DNA of 64,000 nt from Actinospineispora spinosispora DSM 44797 (lineage in GTDB: Bacteria > Actinomycetota > Actinomycetes > Mycobacteriales > Pseudonocardiaceae), in assembly GCF_000429025.1 (NCBI RefSeq), contig NZ_AUBB01000006.1:124001-188000 (forward strand), given 5' to 3'. A program made the position numbers and the translations under genes. Below, piece after piece: positions 42,184 through 50,636 of the stretch. A model generated the notes under the pieces. The model did not search any database and was not told the origin of the DNA. It saw nothing but the letters and a program-made list of their open reading frames with translations. How positions within the stretch are numbered: the first letter of the stretch is position 1; every line of letters begins with the position of its first letter.

Positions 42184-43431
42184 TCAGACGGCTGCTCGGT
42201 GCCGGAACGCCGGATAGAGCGGTAGTTCGGTGGGTCCCTCGCCCAGCCGCCGCGCGAGCGCCCGCACCACTGATTCGGCAAGTTCGACGGTGGCCGGCCG
42301 TTCGCCGTTGCCCGCGTTCCTGGCCAGCTGGTTCCAGTAGTGCGCCAGTGCGAGCAACGCCCTCGGCGACCGCGTGGCGTTGCGGCCGATCAGCCCGTCG
42401 TCCGCCAGCCCCTTGGGCAGCAGCTGCTTGGTGCACAGCCAGACCCAGAGCAGCTGCGCGTCCAGGAGCCGGTTCGCCAGCCGCCTCGGATCGTCGAGGT
42501 CGGGCCACACCACGACCACCTCGGAGCGCCACGCGGCGAGCATGGCCTCCGGCATGCCCGCCGGAAGCGCGAAGCTGCTTTCGCACGCCGGGAACGGCAC
42601 CGTCGCGTAGGCGGCGTCCAGCAGGACGTCCCGGAAACAGCCCCACTCGAAGTCGACGAATCGGACACCCTTGCTCGTCACCAGGTTGTTGTCCGGGCAG
42701 GTGTCCGACGGACTGAACGCCCGGTACCGGGTGCCCCCGAGAAGGCGGGCCGTGGCGTTGGCCTCGGCGGCGGCGCCCGCACTGACCTGGACGTCGAGCC
42801 CGGAAGCCAGCAGGTCCGGCACGGTGGCGAACGCCGACCGCGCCTCGTCGGCCATCGGGTCCCGCCAGCTGCGCTCGCCGAGCCTGCGCAGCAACGCACC
42901 GAAGTCGTTCTCCCGCCCCGCCGTGACCGAGTGCAGCCGCCCGAGCGCGCGGGCCCAGTTGAGCAGGCACCGTTCGGCCGCGGCCGCGTCGCTGCCGAAG
43001 AGCTTGTCCGCCAGCGTCGAGGAGCGGCCCAGGTCTTCCAGGACGAGCAACCGGTTGGCCGGATCGTGCGCGATCAGCTCCGGGCTGGGCCGGTTGTCGC
43101 TGGGCATCGCGGTGAACAGCTGACAGCTCGCCGCCTCGTGCCGGAACCGGTCGGCCCTGCCCGGCGTGGCGTCCCGCTGATAGTGCTTGATCACCAGGCC
43201 CCGAGGCAGCCCGAACGGGTTCTCGGCGACCCGCGCGCGCAGCACCACCGACCGGGGACTGCCACCGAGATCCTCGGGGTCCGCCAGCGTCACGGTCGCG
43301 CCGTGCCTGCGGGTCAGCAGCTGTTCCGCCAGGTTGAGCGCTCGTACCACGGCCGCGGTCGACACGGTCGCGCTCTTCTTGGTGACAGCCGACCGACGGT
43401 CGGCAGAGGGGCGGGTCATCGATCTCGACAC
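42184..43431 (-). CDS. Aminoglycoside phosphotransferase-fold kinase (divergent)
   Basis: A 415-residue protein with the APH/choline kinase pattern. The ATP lysine K82 is in LVIKHYQ, a following Glu at 99, and the catalytic loop is SPSDTCPDNNLV (D243, N248) where the usual His-Gly-Asp is Pro-Ser-Asp. The Mg aspartate D260 is in FVDFEWG. So the chemistry is likely intact, but the first catalytic-loop residue is atypical. GTG 43431 shares one base with the DUF389 stop (TAGTG). The phosphate acceptor is unknown; antibiotic resistance is not implied. Confidence 0.68.
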   Translation of the reverse strand: MSRSMTRPSADRRSAVTKKSATVSTAAVVRALNLAEQLLTRRHGATVTLADPEDLGGSPRSVVLRARVAENPFGLPRGLVIKHYQRDATPGRADRFRHEAASCQLFTAMPSDNRPSPELIAHDPANRLLVLEDLGRSSTLADKLFGSDAAAAERCLLNWARALGRLHSVTAGRENDFGALLRRLGERSWRDPMADEARSAFATVPDLLASGLDVQVSAGAAAEANATARLLGGTRYRAFSPSDTCPDNNLVTSKGVRFVDFEWGCFRDVLLDAAYATVPFPACESSFALPAGMPEAMLAAWRSEVVVVWPDLDDPRRLANRLLDAQLLWVWLCTKQLLPKGLADDGLIGRNATRSPRALLALAHYWNQLARNAGNGERPATVELAESVVRALARRLGEGPTELPLYPAFRHRAAV

Positions 43432-44372
43432 TACCCGTCGGACAGCCGGCGCCCCACTCGTGAACGCCGCCGGGTGACCGGCGACAGCAGCAGCACGGCG
43501 ATGGCCGCGATGACCACTCCGACCAGGTTGACCAGCAGCTGCAGCGCCGACTCCAGCGCTCGGTCCCAGTCGCCCACGGTCGCGGCGACTGTGGCGTACG
43601 CGGCCGCCGGCACGGTGGTGACCGAGATGAAGACCCCGACGAGCGCGCTCGACTTGGCCGAGGTCAGCGACAGGATCCCGGCGGCACCGGCGAGCAGCGC
43701 GATGATGAAGGAGAACGGACCGACCTGGTAGATGAAGTCGACCTGGGTCAGACGGTGCATGTCACCGTCGTTGAACATGCCCATGCCCTCGAAGCTCAGA
43801 CAGGCGACCGTGGTGATCACGATCGCCACCGGGAAGCCGACCCCCAGCGCGACGGCCGCACGTGTGACCAGGTCCCCCCTGCGCAGCACGACACCGACCG
43901 CGAGCGCGGCGAGCGGCCCGAACTCCGGGCCGAGCACCATCGCGCCGACGACCGTGACCGGCGAGTTGGTGATCGCGCCGATGGCGGCGAGCACACACGA
44001 GATGCTGAGGAACGCCACGAAACTCACCGTCAGCCGGGAGTCCTCGCCGGTCCTGGCGATCAGCTCGTCCCAGATCACCGCGTCCGCGGGGTCACCGGGC
44101 ACGGCTTCCTCGGCGGCGTCGGCCGCGTCCGACAACGCGGTGTCGATCGACTCCAGGGTGATGCCGCCGGTGTGGTCGAGCCCCAGGTCGGTCAGCTCCG
44201 CCAGCACGCGGTCGGCGGCCTCCCTGGTCAGCGACGCTTCGAGCACGTCACCGACCGGCTGCACGGCGACGCCGCGCAGCACGGTCAGGTGAGTGGCTCC
44301 GGGTTCGTCGAGCAGCAGCTGGCGGACCTGGTCCGACTGGTCCGCCGGACACAGCACCCGCAGGTGCAGCAT
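43431..44372 (-). CDS. DUF389 (TIGR00341-type) membrane protein
   Basis: A 313-residue protein with a soluble N-terminal part (1-130) and about six hydrophobic helices (SRLTVSFVAFLSISCVLAAIGAI, SPVTVVGAMVLGPEFGPLAALAVGVVL, and further). The motif MVLGPEFGPLAALAVG is the family hallmark. Function unknown. It starts 9 bases after the aspS stop with an AGGAA site and overlaps the kinase gene by one base, so the three are probably one operon. Confidence 0.82.
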   Translation of the reverse strand: MLHLRVLCPADQSDQVRQLLLDEPGATHLTVLRGVAVQPVGDVLEASLTREAADRVLAELTDLGLDHTGGITLESIDTALSDAADAAEEAVPGDPADAVIWDELIARTGEDSRLTVSFVAFLSISCVLAAIGAITNSPVTVVGAMVLGPEFGPLAALAVGVVLRRGDLVTRAAVALGVGFPVAIVITTVACLSFEGMGMFNDGDMHRLTQVDFIYQVGPFSFIIALLAGAAGILSLTSAKSSALVGVFISVTTVPAAAYATVAATVGDWDRALESALQLLVNLVGVVIAAIAVLLLSPVTRRRSRVGRRLSDG

Positions 44373-44381
44373 CGCCGATTC

Positions 44382-46163
44382 CTACGCGGTCTCTGGCTTG
44401 TCGCGCGCGGCGGGCTTCGCGTCGATACCGGCTTCCTTGCGCTGCTCGGCCGTGATCGGCGCCGGTGCCGAGGTCAGCGGGTCGAACCCGCCGCCGCTCT
44501 TCGGGAAGGCGATGACCTCACGCAGCGAGTCCGCGCCGGTCAGGAGCATGCACAGGCGGTCCCAGCCGATCGCGATACCGCCGTGCGGCGGCGGGCCGTA
44601 GTTGAACGCGTCCAGCAGGAAGCCGAACTTCTCCCGCTGCTCGGCCTCGTCCATCCCGAGCAGCGCGAACACCCGCTGCTGCAGGTCGGAGCGGTGGATA
44701 CGGATCGAGCCGCCACCGATCTCGTTGCCGTTGCAGACGATGTCGTATGCGTAGGCCAGAGCCTGGTCGGGCGCCTCCTCGAAGCGGTCCAGCCATTCGT
44801 CGTTGGGCGAGGTGAACGGGTGGTGCACCGCGGTCCAGCCCAGCTCGTTGCCCTTGTCGTCGCGGATCCGCTCGAACATCGGGGCGTCGACGACCCAGAC
44901 GAACGACCAGGCGCTCTCGTCGACCAGGTCGCACCGGCGGGCGATCTCGTTGCGGGCCGCACCCAACAGGGCGCGGGCGTCCGACTGGTGGCCCGCCGCG
45001 AAGAAGATGCAGTCACCGGGGCCCGCCCCGACGGCCTTGGCCAGCCCGTCGCGCTCGGTCTCGGACAGGTTCTTGACCACCGGGCCGCGCTCGTCGACGG
45101 TGCCGTCCTCGCCGATCAGGACGTAGGCGAGGCCCCTGGCGCCGCGCTGCTTCGCCCATTCCTGCCACGCGTCGAGCTGACGGCGGGCCTGCGAGGCACC
45201 ACCGGGCATGACCACCGCACCGACGTACGGGTTCTGGAACACCCGGAAGCTCGTGGCCGAGAAGTACTCGGTGAGATCGGTCAGCTCGACCTCGAACCGC
45301 AGGTCGGGCTTGTCGCTGCCGTAGCGGGCCATCGCCTCGGCGTAGGTCAGACGGGCGATCGGCCGGGGAATCTCGTAGCCGGCGAGCTCCTTCCAGAGCG
45401 CACCGACGATCTCCTCGCCCAGCTCGATGATGTCGTCCTGGGTGACGAAGCTGGCCTCGACGTCCAGCTGGGTGAACTCCGGCTGGCGGTCGGCACGGAA
45501 GTCCTCGTCCCGGTAGCAGCGGGCGATCTGGTAGTAGCGCTCCAGGCCGGAGACCATCAGCAGCTGCTTGAACAGCTGCGGGCTCTGCGGCAGCGCGTAC
45601 CAGGAGCCGGGGCGCAGCCGCGCCGGCACCAGGAAGTCGCGCGCGCCCTCCGGAGTGGAGCGGGTCAGCGTCGGCGTCTCGATCTCGACGAACTCACGCT
45701 CGTGCAGGACGTTGCGCGCGATGCGGTTGGCCTCACTGCGCAGCTTGATCGCGGCAGCCGGGCCGGAACGGCGCAGGTCCAGGTAGCGGTACTTGAGCCG
45801 GACCTCTTCGCCGACCTCGGTGTGCTCGTCGAGCGGGAACGGCAGCGGCGCGGACTCGGACAGCACGGTCAGCTCGGTGGCGGTGACCTCGATGGCGCCG
45901 GTCGGCAGGTCGGGGTTCTCGTTGCCCTCGGGGCGGATCGAGACCTCGCCGGTGATCTGGACGCAGAACTCGGCGCGCAACCGGTGCGCCCGCTCGGCCA
46001 TCTCACCTTCGCGGAACACCACCTGCGCCGACCCGGAGGCGTCACGAAGATCGATGAAGATCACCCCGCCGTGATCGCGGCGGCGGGCGACCCAACCGGC
46101 CAGAGTCACGGTGTTACCGGCATTCTCGGCGCGCAGCGCGCCTGCGGGGTGCGTACGAATCAC
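44382..46163 (-). CDS. aspS: Aspartyl-tRNA synthetase (probably non-discriminating)
   Basis: A 593-residue bacterial-type enzyme. N-terminal anticodon OB-fold ([22 protein letters not shown]), class II core with motif 2 ([21 protein letters not shown]), the bacterial GAD insert, and motif 3 ([13 protein letters not shown]). GTG 46163 is the family start. It directly follows a TAACCT -10 element 8 bases away, so the transcript is probably leaderless. Whether it also charges tRNA-Asn is inferred from actinobacteria, which often lack AsnS. Confidence 0.95.
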   Translation of the reverse strand: MIRTHPAGALRAENAGNTVTLAGWVARRRDHGGVIFIDLRDASGSAQVVFREGEMAERAHRLRAEFCVQITGEVSIRPEGNENPDLPTGAIEVTATELTVLSESAPLPFPLDEHTEVGEEVRLKYRYLDLRRSGPAAAIKLRSEANRIARNVLHEREFVEIETPTLTRSTPEGARDFLVPARLRPGSWYALPQSPQLFKQLLMVSGLERYYQIARCYRDEDFRADRQPEFTQLDVEASFVTQDDIIELGEEIVGALWKELAGYEIPRPIARLTYAEAMARYGSDKPDLRFEVELTDLTEYFSATSFRVFQNPYVGAVVMPGGASQARRQLDAWQEWAKQRGARGLAYVLIGEDGTVDERGPVVKNLSETERDGLAKAVGAGPGDCIFFAAGHQSDARALLGAARNEIARRCDLVDESAWSFVWVVDAPMFERIRDDKGNELGWTAVHHPFTSPNDEWLDRFEEAPDQALAYAYDIVCNGNEIGGGSIRIHRSDLQQRVFALLGMDEAEQREKFGFLLDAFNYGPPPHGGIAIGWDRLCMLLTGADSLREVIAFPKSGGGFDPLTSAPAPITAEQRKEAGIDAKPAARDKPETA

Positions 46164-46171
46164 GATTCGTG

Positions 46172-46202
46172 AGGTTAGCCGCCTGCTCTTCCCACCCGGC
46201 AA
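46172..46202 (-). promoter_or_regulatory. Likely leaderless aspS promoter
   Basis: On the minus strand TTGCCG (46202-46197) and TAACCT (46177-46172) are 19 bases apart. The -10 ends 8 bases before the GTG at 46163, so transcription would start at or near the start codon. The absence of a ribosome site fits leaderless translation, common in actinomycetes. Confidence 0.55.
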
Positions 46203-46210
46203 GCGGCCAT

Positions 46211-46329
46211 CGTGAGTGGCAAGGGCGTCTACCCCGGAGGGGCGCCGAAGGCGTAGGCGCTCGGAGCACTCACGACACGCTTTTCGTCGTGAGTGATCCG
46301 GGCGCCTATAGGCGCCCTTGCCACTCACG
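46211..46329. repeat. Nested inverted-repeat element, copy A
   Basis: A 119-bp element. Outer arms CGTGAGTGGCAAGGGCG (46211-46227) and its perfect complement (46313-46329); an inner 10-bp hairpin CACTCACGAC (46267-46276) with GTCGTGAGTG (46286-46295). It contains TCTACCCCGGAGGGGCG in the left half and GGGCGCCTATAGG in the right half (GGCGCC-TATA-GGCGCC is itself a palindrome at 46301-46316). No coding potential. Copy B lies 137 bases away in opposite orientation. Confidence 0.85.
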
Positions 46330-46356
46330 AGTCGACGGCGAAGCCGAGATGCCTTG

Positions 46357-46419
46357 AAGCCGGGCACGGGCTAAGCCGAGTACAGGCTAAGCCGGGCACG
46401 GGCTAAGCCGGGTACGGCT
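46357..46419. repeat. Four tandem 16-bp repeats between the two elements
   Basis: Units AAGCCGGGCACGGGCT (46357-46372), AAGCCGAGTACAGGCT (46373-46388), AAGCCGGGCACGGGCT (46389-46404) and a 15-base AAGCCGGGTACGGCT (46405-46419). They fill the middle of the gap between the inverted elements. No gene is supported here. Confidence 0.75.
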
Positions 46420-46465
46420 CTCTGTGGTCCCGACCGCGTGCAGAGAGTGCACTGCCTCGGGGCCT

Positions 46466-46582
46466 CGTGAGTGCTGAGGGCGCCTATAGCCGGACTGGAC
46501 CCTCACGACGGAAAAGCTGTCGTGAGTGCCCACTCCGGCTACGCTTCGCGCCCCTTCGGGGTAGACGCCCTCATCACTCACG
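46466..46582. repeat. Nested inverted-repeat element, copy B (opposite orientation)
   Basis: A 117-bp relative of copy A in reverse. Outer arms 46466-46482 (CGTGAGTGCTGAGGGCG) and 46566-46582 pair with one mismatch; the inner hairpin is CTCACGAC (46502-46509) with GTCGTGAG (46519-46526). Reverse-complemented, it matches copy A along its length (TCTACCCCG-AGGGGCG, CACTCACGAC, GGCTATAGG). Where the arms differ from copy A (GTGGCAAGG against GTGATGAGG), both sides differ so that most pairing is kept. Confidence 0.8.
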
Positions 46583-46599
46583 AGGGAGAGGATTGGGGG

Positions 46600-47232
46600 G
46601 TGCGGGAGAGCAGAGTGGGACAGGGTGCGGCGTTTGATGCCATTGGCGCGGCGTACGACGACGCGTTCCCCGACAAGGAGGGGCAGCTCGCGGCCGGGGC
46701 CTGGCTGGTGGACTCGTTGCCCGCCGGGTCGCGCGTCCTCGACCTCGGCTGCGGCACGGGCGTCCCGACGGCACGCCAGCTCACCGACGCCGGGCTGGAC
46801 GTGCTGGGCATCGACCTGTCCGCCCGCATGGTGGAGCTGGCGCGACAACGGGTGCCGTCGGCGACCTTCCGCCTGCTCGACATCGCCGACCTGCGTCCGG
46901 GCGCCGAGTCGTTCGCCGGGGTCGCCGCGTTCTTCTCGCTGCTGATGCTGCCCCGCGCGGAGATCCCCGAAGCGCTCGCGACCGTGCGGCAGGTGCTCGG
47001 TGCAGGTGGTCTGCTGACGCTGTCCATGGTGGAGGCCGACGTCGACTACCAGCCGATTCCGTTCCTCGGCCAGACGATCCGGGTGTCCGGCTACCGCTTC
47101 GACGACCTGTGTGCCATCGTCGCGGCGGCGGGTTTCGACATCGTCGGCACGGATACCCGCACCTACGCACCGGCCGTCGGCGGCGCACCGCCCGAGCAGC
47201 AGCACTTCCTGCGCTGTCAGCGTTCCGGCTGA
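46600..47232 (+). CDS. Class I SAM-dependent methyltransferase
   Basis: A protein of about 210 residues with a Rossmann methyltransferase fold: motif I VLDLGCGTG, motif II-like DVLGIDLSARMVELARQ, then LLDIADLRPG and LLMLPRAEIPEALATVRQVLGAGGLLTLSMVEADVDY. The acceptor substrate is unknown. GTG 46600 or GTG 46615 could be the start; both have purine-rich sequence upstream. It begins 18 bases after repeat copy B and overlaps the convergent oxidoreductase by 16 bases. Confidence 0.8.
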   Translation: MRESRVGQGAAFDAIGAAYDDAFPDKEGQLAAGAWLVDSLPAGSRVLDLGCGTGVPTARQLTDAGLDVLGIDLSARMVELARQRVPSATFRLLDIADLRPGAESFAGVAAFFSLLMLPRAEIPEALATVRQVLGAGGLLTLSMVEADVDYQPIPFLGQTIRVSGYRFDDLCAIVAAAGFDIVGTDTRTYAPAVGGAPPEQQHFLRCQRSG

Positions 47233-48149
47233 CGCAGCAGCGGGATGACCGGCGCGAACGTCTCCAGATAGGGCGCGTGCACGGTGATGTAGGAGAACCC
47301 GTAGCGCTCCCGGCGGTCACGGAGCTGCGACGCCATCTCCTCGGCGGTGCCGATGAGCACGAACGGCGTGTCGAGCAGCTCGTCGAGCGTCATGGTGGCG
47401 CCGAAGCGTTCCAGCAGCTCACGCCCGGCAGTCTCCCGATCGTCGGTCTCGACGACGGCCTGCACGAGCAGATGCCATTCGACCGCGTCGGCCCGCGAGC
47501 CAGCGCACTCGCGGGCGAAGCGGACCCGCTCGTCGGCCTCGCTCGCGGTGCCGATGCGGAACGTGCCGGGTGGCTTGCCCGGCAGCTGGTAGATGCCCGC
47601 GACGCCGATGATGTCGGCGTGCTCGGCGGCGATCCGCAGCACCCGGTCGCCGGTGCCGCCGATGATCAGCGGCGGCCCGGTGCCGCCGAACCCGTGCCGC
47701 TGCACCGGGCGCGGTGCGGTGACCCGCCCGGCCAGCTGCTCGTAGTCGGCGGTGAGGTGTCGTCGCAGTTCGGGCAGGAGCTCGGCGAGCCGGGTGGCCC
47801 TCGTGCCGATCGGTCGCCACTCGATGCCCGCCTCGTCGAACTCCCACTTCATGTGACCGGCGCCCAACCCCAGCTCCAGTCGCCCCTCGGTAAGCAGGTC
47901 GACCGTCGCCACCTCGCGGGCGAGCAGCGCCGGGTTCCAGAACTCGGCGTTGAGCACCAGCGTGCCCACCCGCAGCCGCTCGGTGGCGTCGGCGGCCGCG
48001 ACCAGTGTCGGGAAGGGCGCCGGGATGCCCAGATGGTCGGCGGCGAAGAGCGTGTCGTACCCGAGCTGCTCGACCCGACGGCAGGTCTGGAGGAACTCCT
48101 TCTTCGATCCGATGCCGAACACGTTGGTGGAGAAGCGGAACTCGCGCAT
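47217..48149 (-). CDS. LLM-class F420-dependent oxidoreductase (TIGR03621-like)
   Basis: A 310-residue luciferase-like monooxygenase-fold protein. Features: FAADHLGIPAPFPTLVAAADATERLRVGTLVLNAEFWNPALLAREVATVDLLTEGRLELGLGAGHMKWEFDEAGI and the later PPLIIGGTGDRVLRIAAEHADIIGV. Actinobacterial members mostly use F420 rather than FMN, so F420 is inferred. Substrate unknown. Convergent with the methyltransferase; nothing else is in an operon with it. Confidence 0.83.
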   Translation of the reverse strand: MREFRFSTNVFGIGSKKEFLQTCRRVEQLGYDTLFAADHLGIPAPFPTLVAAADATERLRVGTLVLNAEFWNPALLAREVATVDLLTEGRLELGLGAGHMKWEFDEAGIEWRPIGTRATRLAELLPELRRHLTADYEQLAGRVTAPRPVQRHGFGGTGPPLIIGGTGDRVLRIAAEHADIIGVAGIYQLPGKPPGTFRIGTASEADERVRFARECAGSRADAVEWHLLVQAVVETDDRETAGRELLERFGATMTLDELLDTPFVLIGTAEEMASQLRDRRERYGFSYITVHAPYLETFAPVIPLLRQPER

Positions 48150-48554
48150 ACCGGCAACCCTGCCGGATCACACGCCCCCACGGTCCTCGCATCCGCTGCT
48201 GGCGCAACAGCCGCGTCACACAACAGAACGCATTTCGCAGTAGCCAAATCGCATTATTAGCTTAGCACATTAGACCAACAAGCACTCCACTCAATCGAGC
48301 ATCGGTGTCGGCACGACCGTTTGACACCCGCGCTTGTTATCGACAACGAACGCACGACGGTCCCCGATAGTTGCAGCCAGTAACAACATATTTGCAATCG
48401 CGAACAAGTTAGCTCGCCACGTGACACTCGACCCTCGACGTCGTTGAGAGCGTTGTGAGGTCGATCGAGCAAACCGTCGTTCGACGTCTCACGCTCCAAG
48501 CGACCCACCTCGGCGAGATACCACAAACTCCAGATGCTACAGACAGGAAACGTC
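48150..48554. other. Low-GC gap upstream of the orphan secreted protein
   Basis: Four hundred bases that are markedly richer in A and T than the rest of the window (for example CGCATTATTAGCTTAGCACATTAG near 48.25 kb). TTGACA at 48321-48326 is a good -35 but no matching -10 was found at normal spacing. Open frames here overlap each other and lack ribosome sites, so none is called. Confidence 0.6.
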
Positions 48555-48992
48555 ATGAGAACCACCCTGCGATCACTATTCGTAGCCTTAACGTTGCTAG
48601 CGTCATTAGTCGGACTCGCGCAAGTCGCATTCGCTGGCGAAGAATGCACAGACGGCTACCAAGGAAACTCGACTTGCGGCTACGTGGTAAATCAAAGCCA
48701 TGTAGCAGTCAAGGTCGCACCAAACCGAACCGATGATGAGGTTGGCGTGGACGAATCGGGTGACTCAGACCAGAAGATAATCTCAATTAAAGATGGCGCA
48801 AGCTCCAAGCCCGCGATCACTGACGCTGATGCATTCCTGGTTCCAGTAGGATGCCGATACAACTACAGATACAAGTCTGATCTTGGCGGATCGCGAGGCC
48901 CGTTCAATCCGCTGCCATTCACGGACACCAGTCAAGGATGGAAGCCCCTGCACAACGGTGACCATGTTCTCATTGAGAGCATCAGCTGCTAG
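48555..48992 (+). CDS. Orphan secreted protein with four cysteines
   Basis: A 145-residue protein of no family I recognise. A signal peptide is clear: RTTLRSLFVALTLLASLVGLAQVAFA, cleaved after Ala27. The mature 118 residues hold only four cysteines (C31, C41, C100, C145), probably two disulfides, and no obvious catalytic motif; the last residue is cysteine. ATG 48555 has AGGAAA 4 bases upstream. Codon use is foreign: TTA at residues 12 and 18, CTA, CGA and AGA are used, and the region is AT-rich. A recently acquired extracellular toxin, inhibitor or adhesin is possible but unproven. Confidence 0.7.
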   Translation: MRTTLRSLFVALTLLASLVGLAQVAFAGEECTDGYQGNSTCGYVVNQSHVAVKVAPNRTDDEVGVDESGDSDQKIISIKDGASSKPAITDADAFLVPVGCRYNYRYKSDLGGSRGPFNPLPFTDTSQGWKPLHNGDHVLIESISC

Positions 48993-49042
48993 GAACAAGA
49001 GTGCTGAGTACCTAGAATTTAGTACTTATCGACCCATCGCGT

Positions 49043-49091
49043 CGCACTGACCTCTACCCCTTGAAGCCAACAGCACGCCGAGGTCAGTGCG
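49043..49091. terminator. Hairpin cluster after the orphan gene
   Basis: CGCACTGACCTC (49043-49054) pairs perfectly with 49080-49091 around 25 bases. Two more palindromes follow: CTGGTAATTACCAG (49095-49108) and GTCAAAA/TTTTGAC (49127-49133 with 49142-49148). They lie between convergent genes (48993-49205) and probably stop both. Confidence 0.6.
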
Positions 49092-49205
49092 GCACTGGTA
49101 ATTACCAGACCCTTCACGCTCGCTTTGTCAAAATTGGCGAGTTTTGACGAATCGTAACTCCAATCAGTCAGCTTCACGAATCACCGCATCCACCAATGTG
49201 ACATA

Positions 49206-50636
49206 TTAGAAGGTGACTGGCTCATCGCCTGATCTACGTACCGCCAACGGCTTGAGCACGAAATACAGAACCCCTGCCAATGCGAAGCCCACTATGAATG
49301 CAACGTCACCGAGCTCCGGAATAATGACCGATATCACACCTTTGAACGCCTTTTGACTGGAAAACAGCACGACGGATACGACGATGCCCACCAGCATCGC
49401 TACCGGGCCGGCCCAGTTGCGATACCACTTGGCGTACAGCAACTGGTCGATCGCCCGACCGCGGCGCAGGTACTGGTCGGTGAGCATGACGCCGAGCCAC
49501 GGCCCGATCCAGTAGGCGATGACCAGCAGGAAGCTCTCGTACTTGGCTCCCGCGTCGCTCAGCCCGAACCATGCGAGCACCAGCCCAACGATGCCGAACA
49601 ACACCGCGACGAGCGCCCGGCGGAACATCAACGGCAGGCGGACGCCCAAAGTGAGGAAGGACATCGAGCCGGAGTAGATGTTGATCACGTTGGCGGACAC
49701 CGCGCCGAGCACGATAGCGAGCAACGTCAACGCGGCCAGCCAACCGGGTAGCTGGGCGGTGAACGCCCGCGCCGGATTCTGCTCGTCGGTACCGCCTGCT
49801 GTGACCGACGCGGCTCCGACGATCTCCAGCAGAGTGCATGACACGAACGCGCCGAGGCCCGCGCACAGTCCGGTCCGCCGAGGATCGGTCTGGGCCGGCA
49901 GGTAGCGGGTGTAGTCCGCCGCGTAGGGCGTCCACCCCGCCACATAACCGAATGTCGCACCGACGGTCAGCAGGAACCCACCGGGGACCGGTGTGGCCGG
50001 CGCACCGGATTGGGTCTTCGCCAGGATCGTGATCGAGGTCGCCAGGAAGACCACACCGAGGAAGATCAGCGCGTACTTCTCGAAGGCCTGCACCAGGTTG
50101 TGCCCGAAGAACGCGATCAGTACCTGCGCCACGACCACGATCACCAGGCACAGCTGCGCGGGGAGCCCGGTCAGCGTGCTCAGCGCGAACGTGCCGCTCA
50201 CGCTGTTGACCGCGAACCAGCCGATCCCGGCGCAGATCGAGTTCAGCCCGGCGGGCAGCGCGTTGCCCAGGTACCCGAACCCGATCCGGCTCAGCACCAT
50301 CTGAGGCACGCCGTGCTTCGGCCCGCGCGCGGACAGCACGCCGTGCGCGGTCGCGCCGAGCAGGTTGCCGATGACCAGCGCCAGCACGGCCTCCCAGAAG
50401 CTCAGCCCGAACACCCCGACGGCGAGGACGCCGAGGAAGACGGTGGCGAACTCCAGATTGGGCGAGGTCCAGGTCCACAGCAGCTGCAGCGGCCGGCCGT
50501 GCCGGTCGCCCGCCGGGATGAACTCGACGCCGCCGGGTTCCACCGCGACCACCCGGTCGCCGTAGGTTCCCGGTCGGATCGGTTCGCCGGCGACTGCCCC
50601 GGTGGGGTCGGTCGGTCCGGCAGTCACATCAGCCAA
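49206..50636 (-). CDS. NCS1 family cytosine/purine-type permease
   Basis: A 476-residue transporter with about 12 hydrophobic segments. Family features include GVPQMVLSRIGFGYLGNALPAGLNSICAGIGWFAVN near residue 110 and VAGWTPYAADYTRYLP near 235, as in CodB-like nucleobase:cation symporters. The start TTG 50636 overlaps the oxygenase stop by 8 bases; GTG 50627 is also possible. It is the third gene of an operon with a cytosine deaminase and an oxygenase, so cytosine or a methylated or oxidised pyrimidine is the inferred cargo. Confidence 0.88.
   Translation of the reverse strand: MADVTAGPTDPTGAVAGEPIRPGTYGDRVVAVEPGGVEFIPAGDRHGRPLQLLWTWTSPNLEFATVFLGVLAVGVFGLSFWEAVLALVIGNLLGATAHGVLSARGPKHGVPQMVLSRIGFGYLGNALPAGLNSICAGIGWFAVNSVSGTFALSTLTGLPAQLCLVIVVVAQVLIAFFGHNLVQAFEKYALIFLGVVFLATSITILAKTQSGAPATPVPGGFLLTVGATFGYVAGWTPYAADYTRYLPAQTDPRRTGLCAGLGAFVSCTLLEIVGAASVTAGGTDEQNPARAFTAQLPGWLAALTLLAIVLGAVSANVINIYSGSMSFLTLGVRLPLMFRRALVAVLFGIVGLVLAWFGLSDAGAKYESFLLVIAYWIGPWLGVMLTDQYLRRGRAIDQLLYAKWYRNWAGPVAMLVGIVVSVVLFSSQKAFKGVISVIIPELGDVAFIVGFALAGVLYFVLKPLAVRRSGDEPVTF

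Noticed and set aside
42184..43431. Aminoglycoside resistance gene
   Set aside because: The fold is that of phosphotransferases, but the catalytic loop is divergent and the context is an aspS operon; resistance is not supported.
48257..48649. A 130-codon minus-strand frame in the AT-rich island
   Set aside because: It runs through the ribosome site and signal peptide region of the better supported secreted protein and has no ribosome site or domain.
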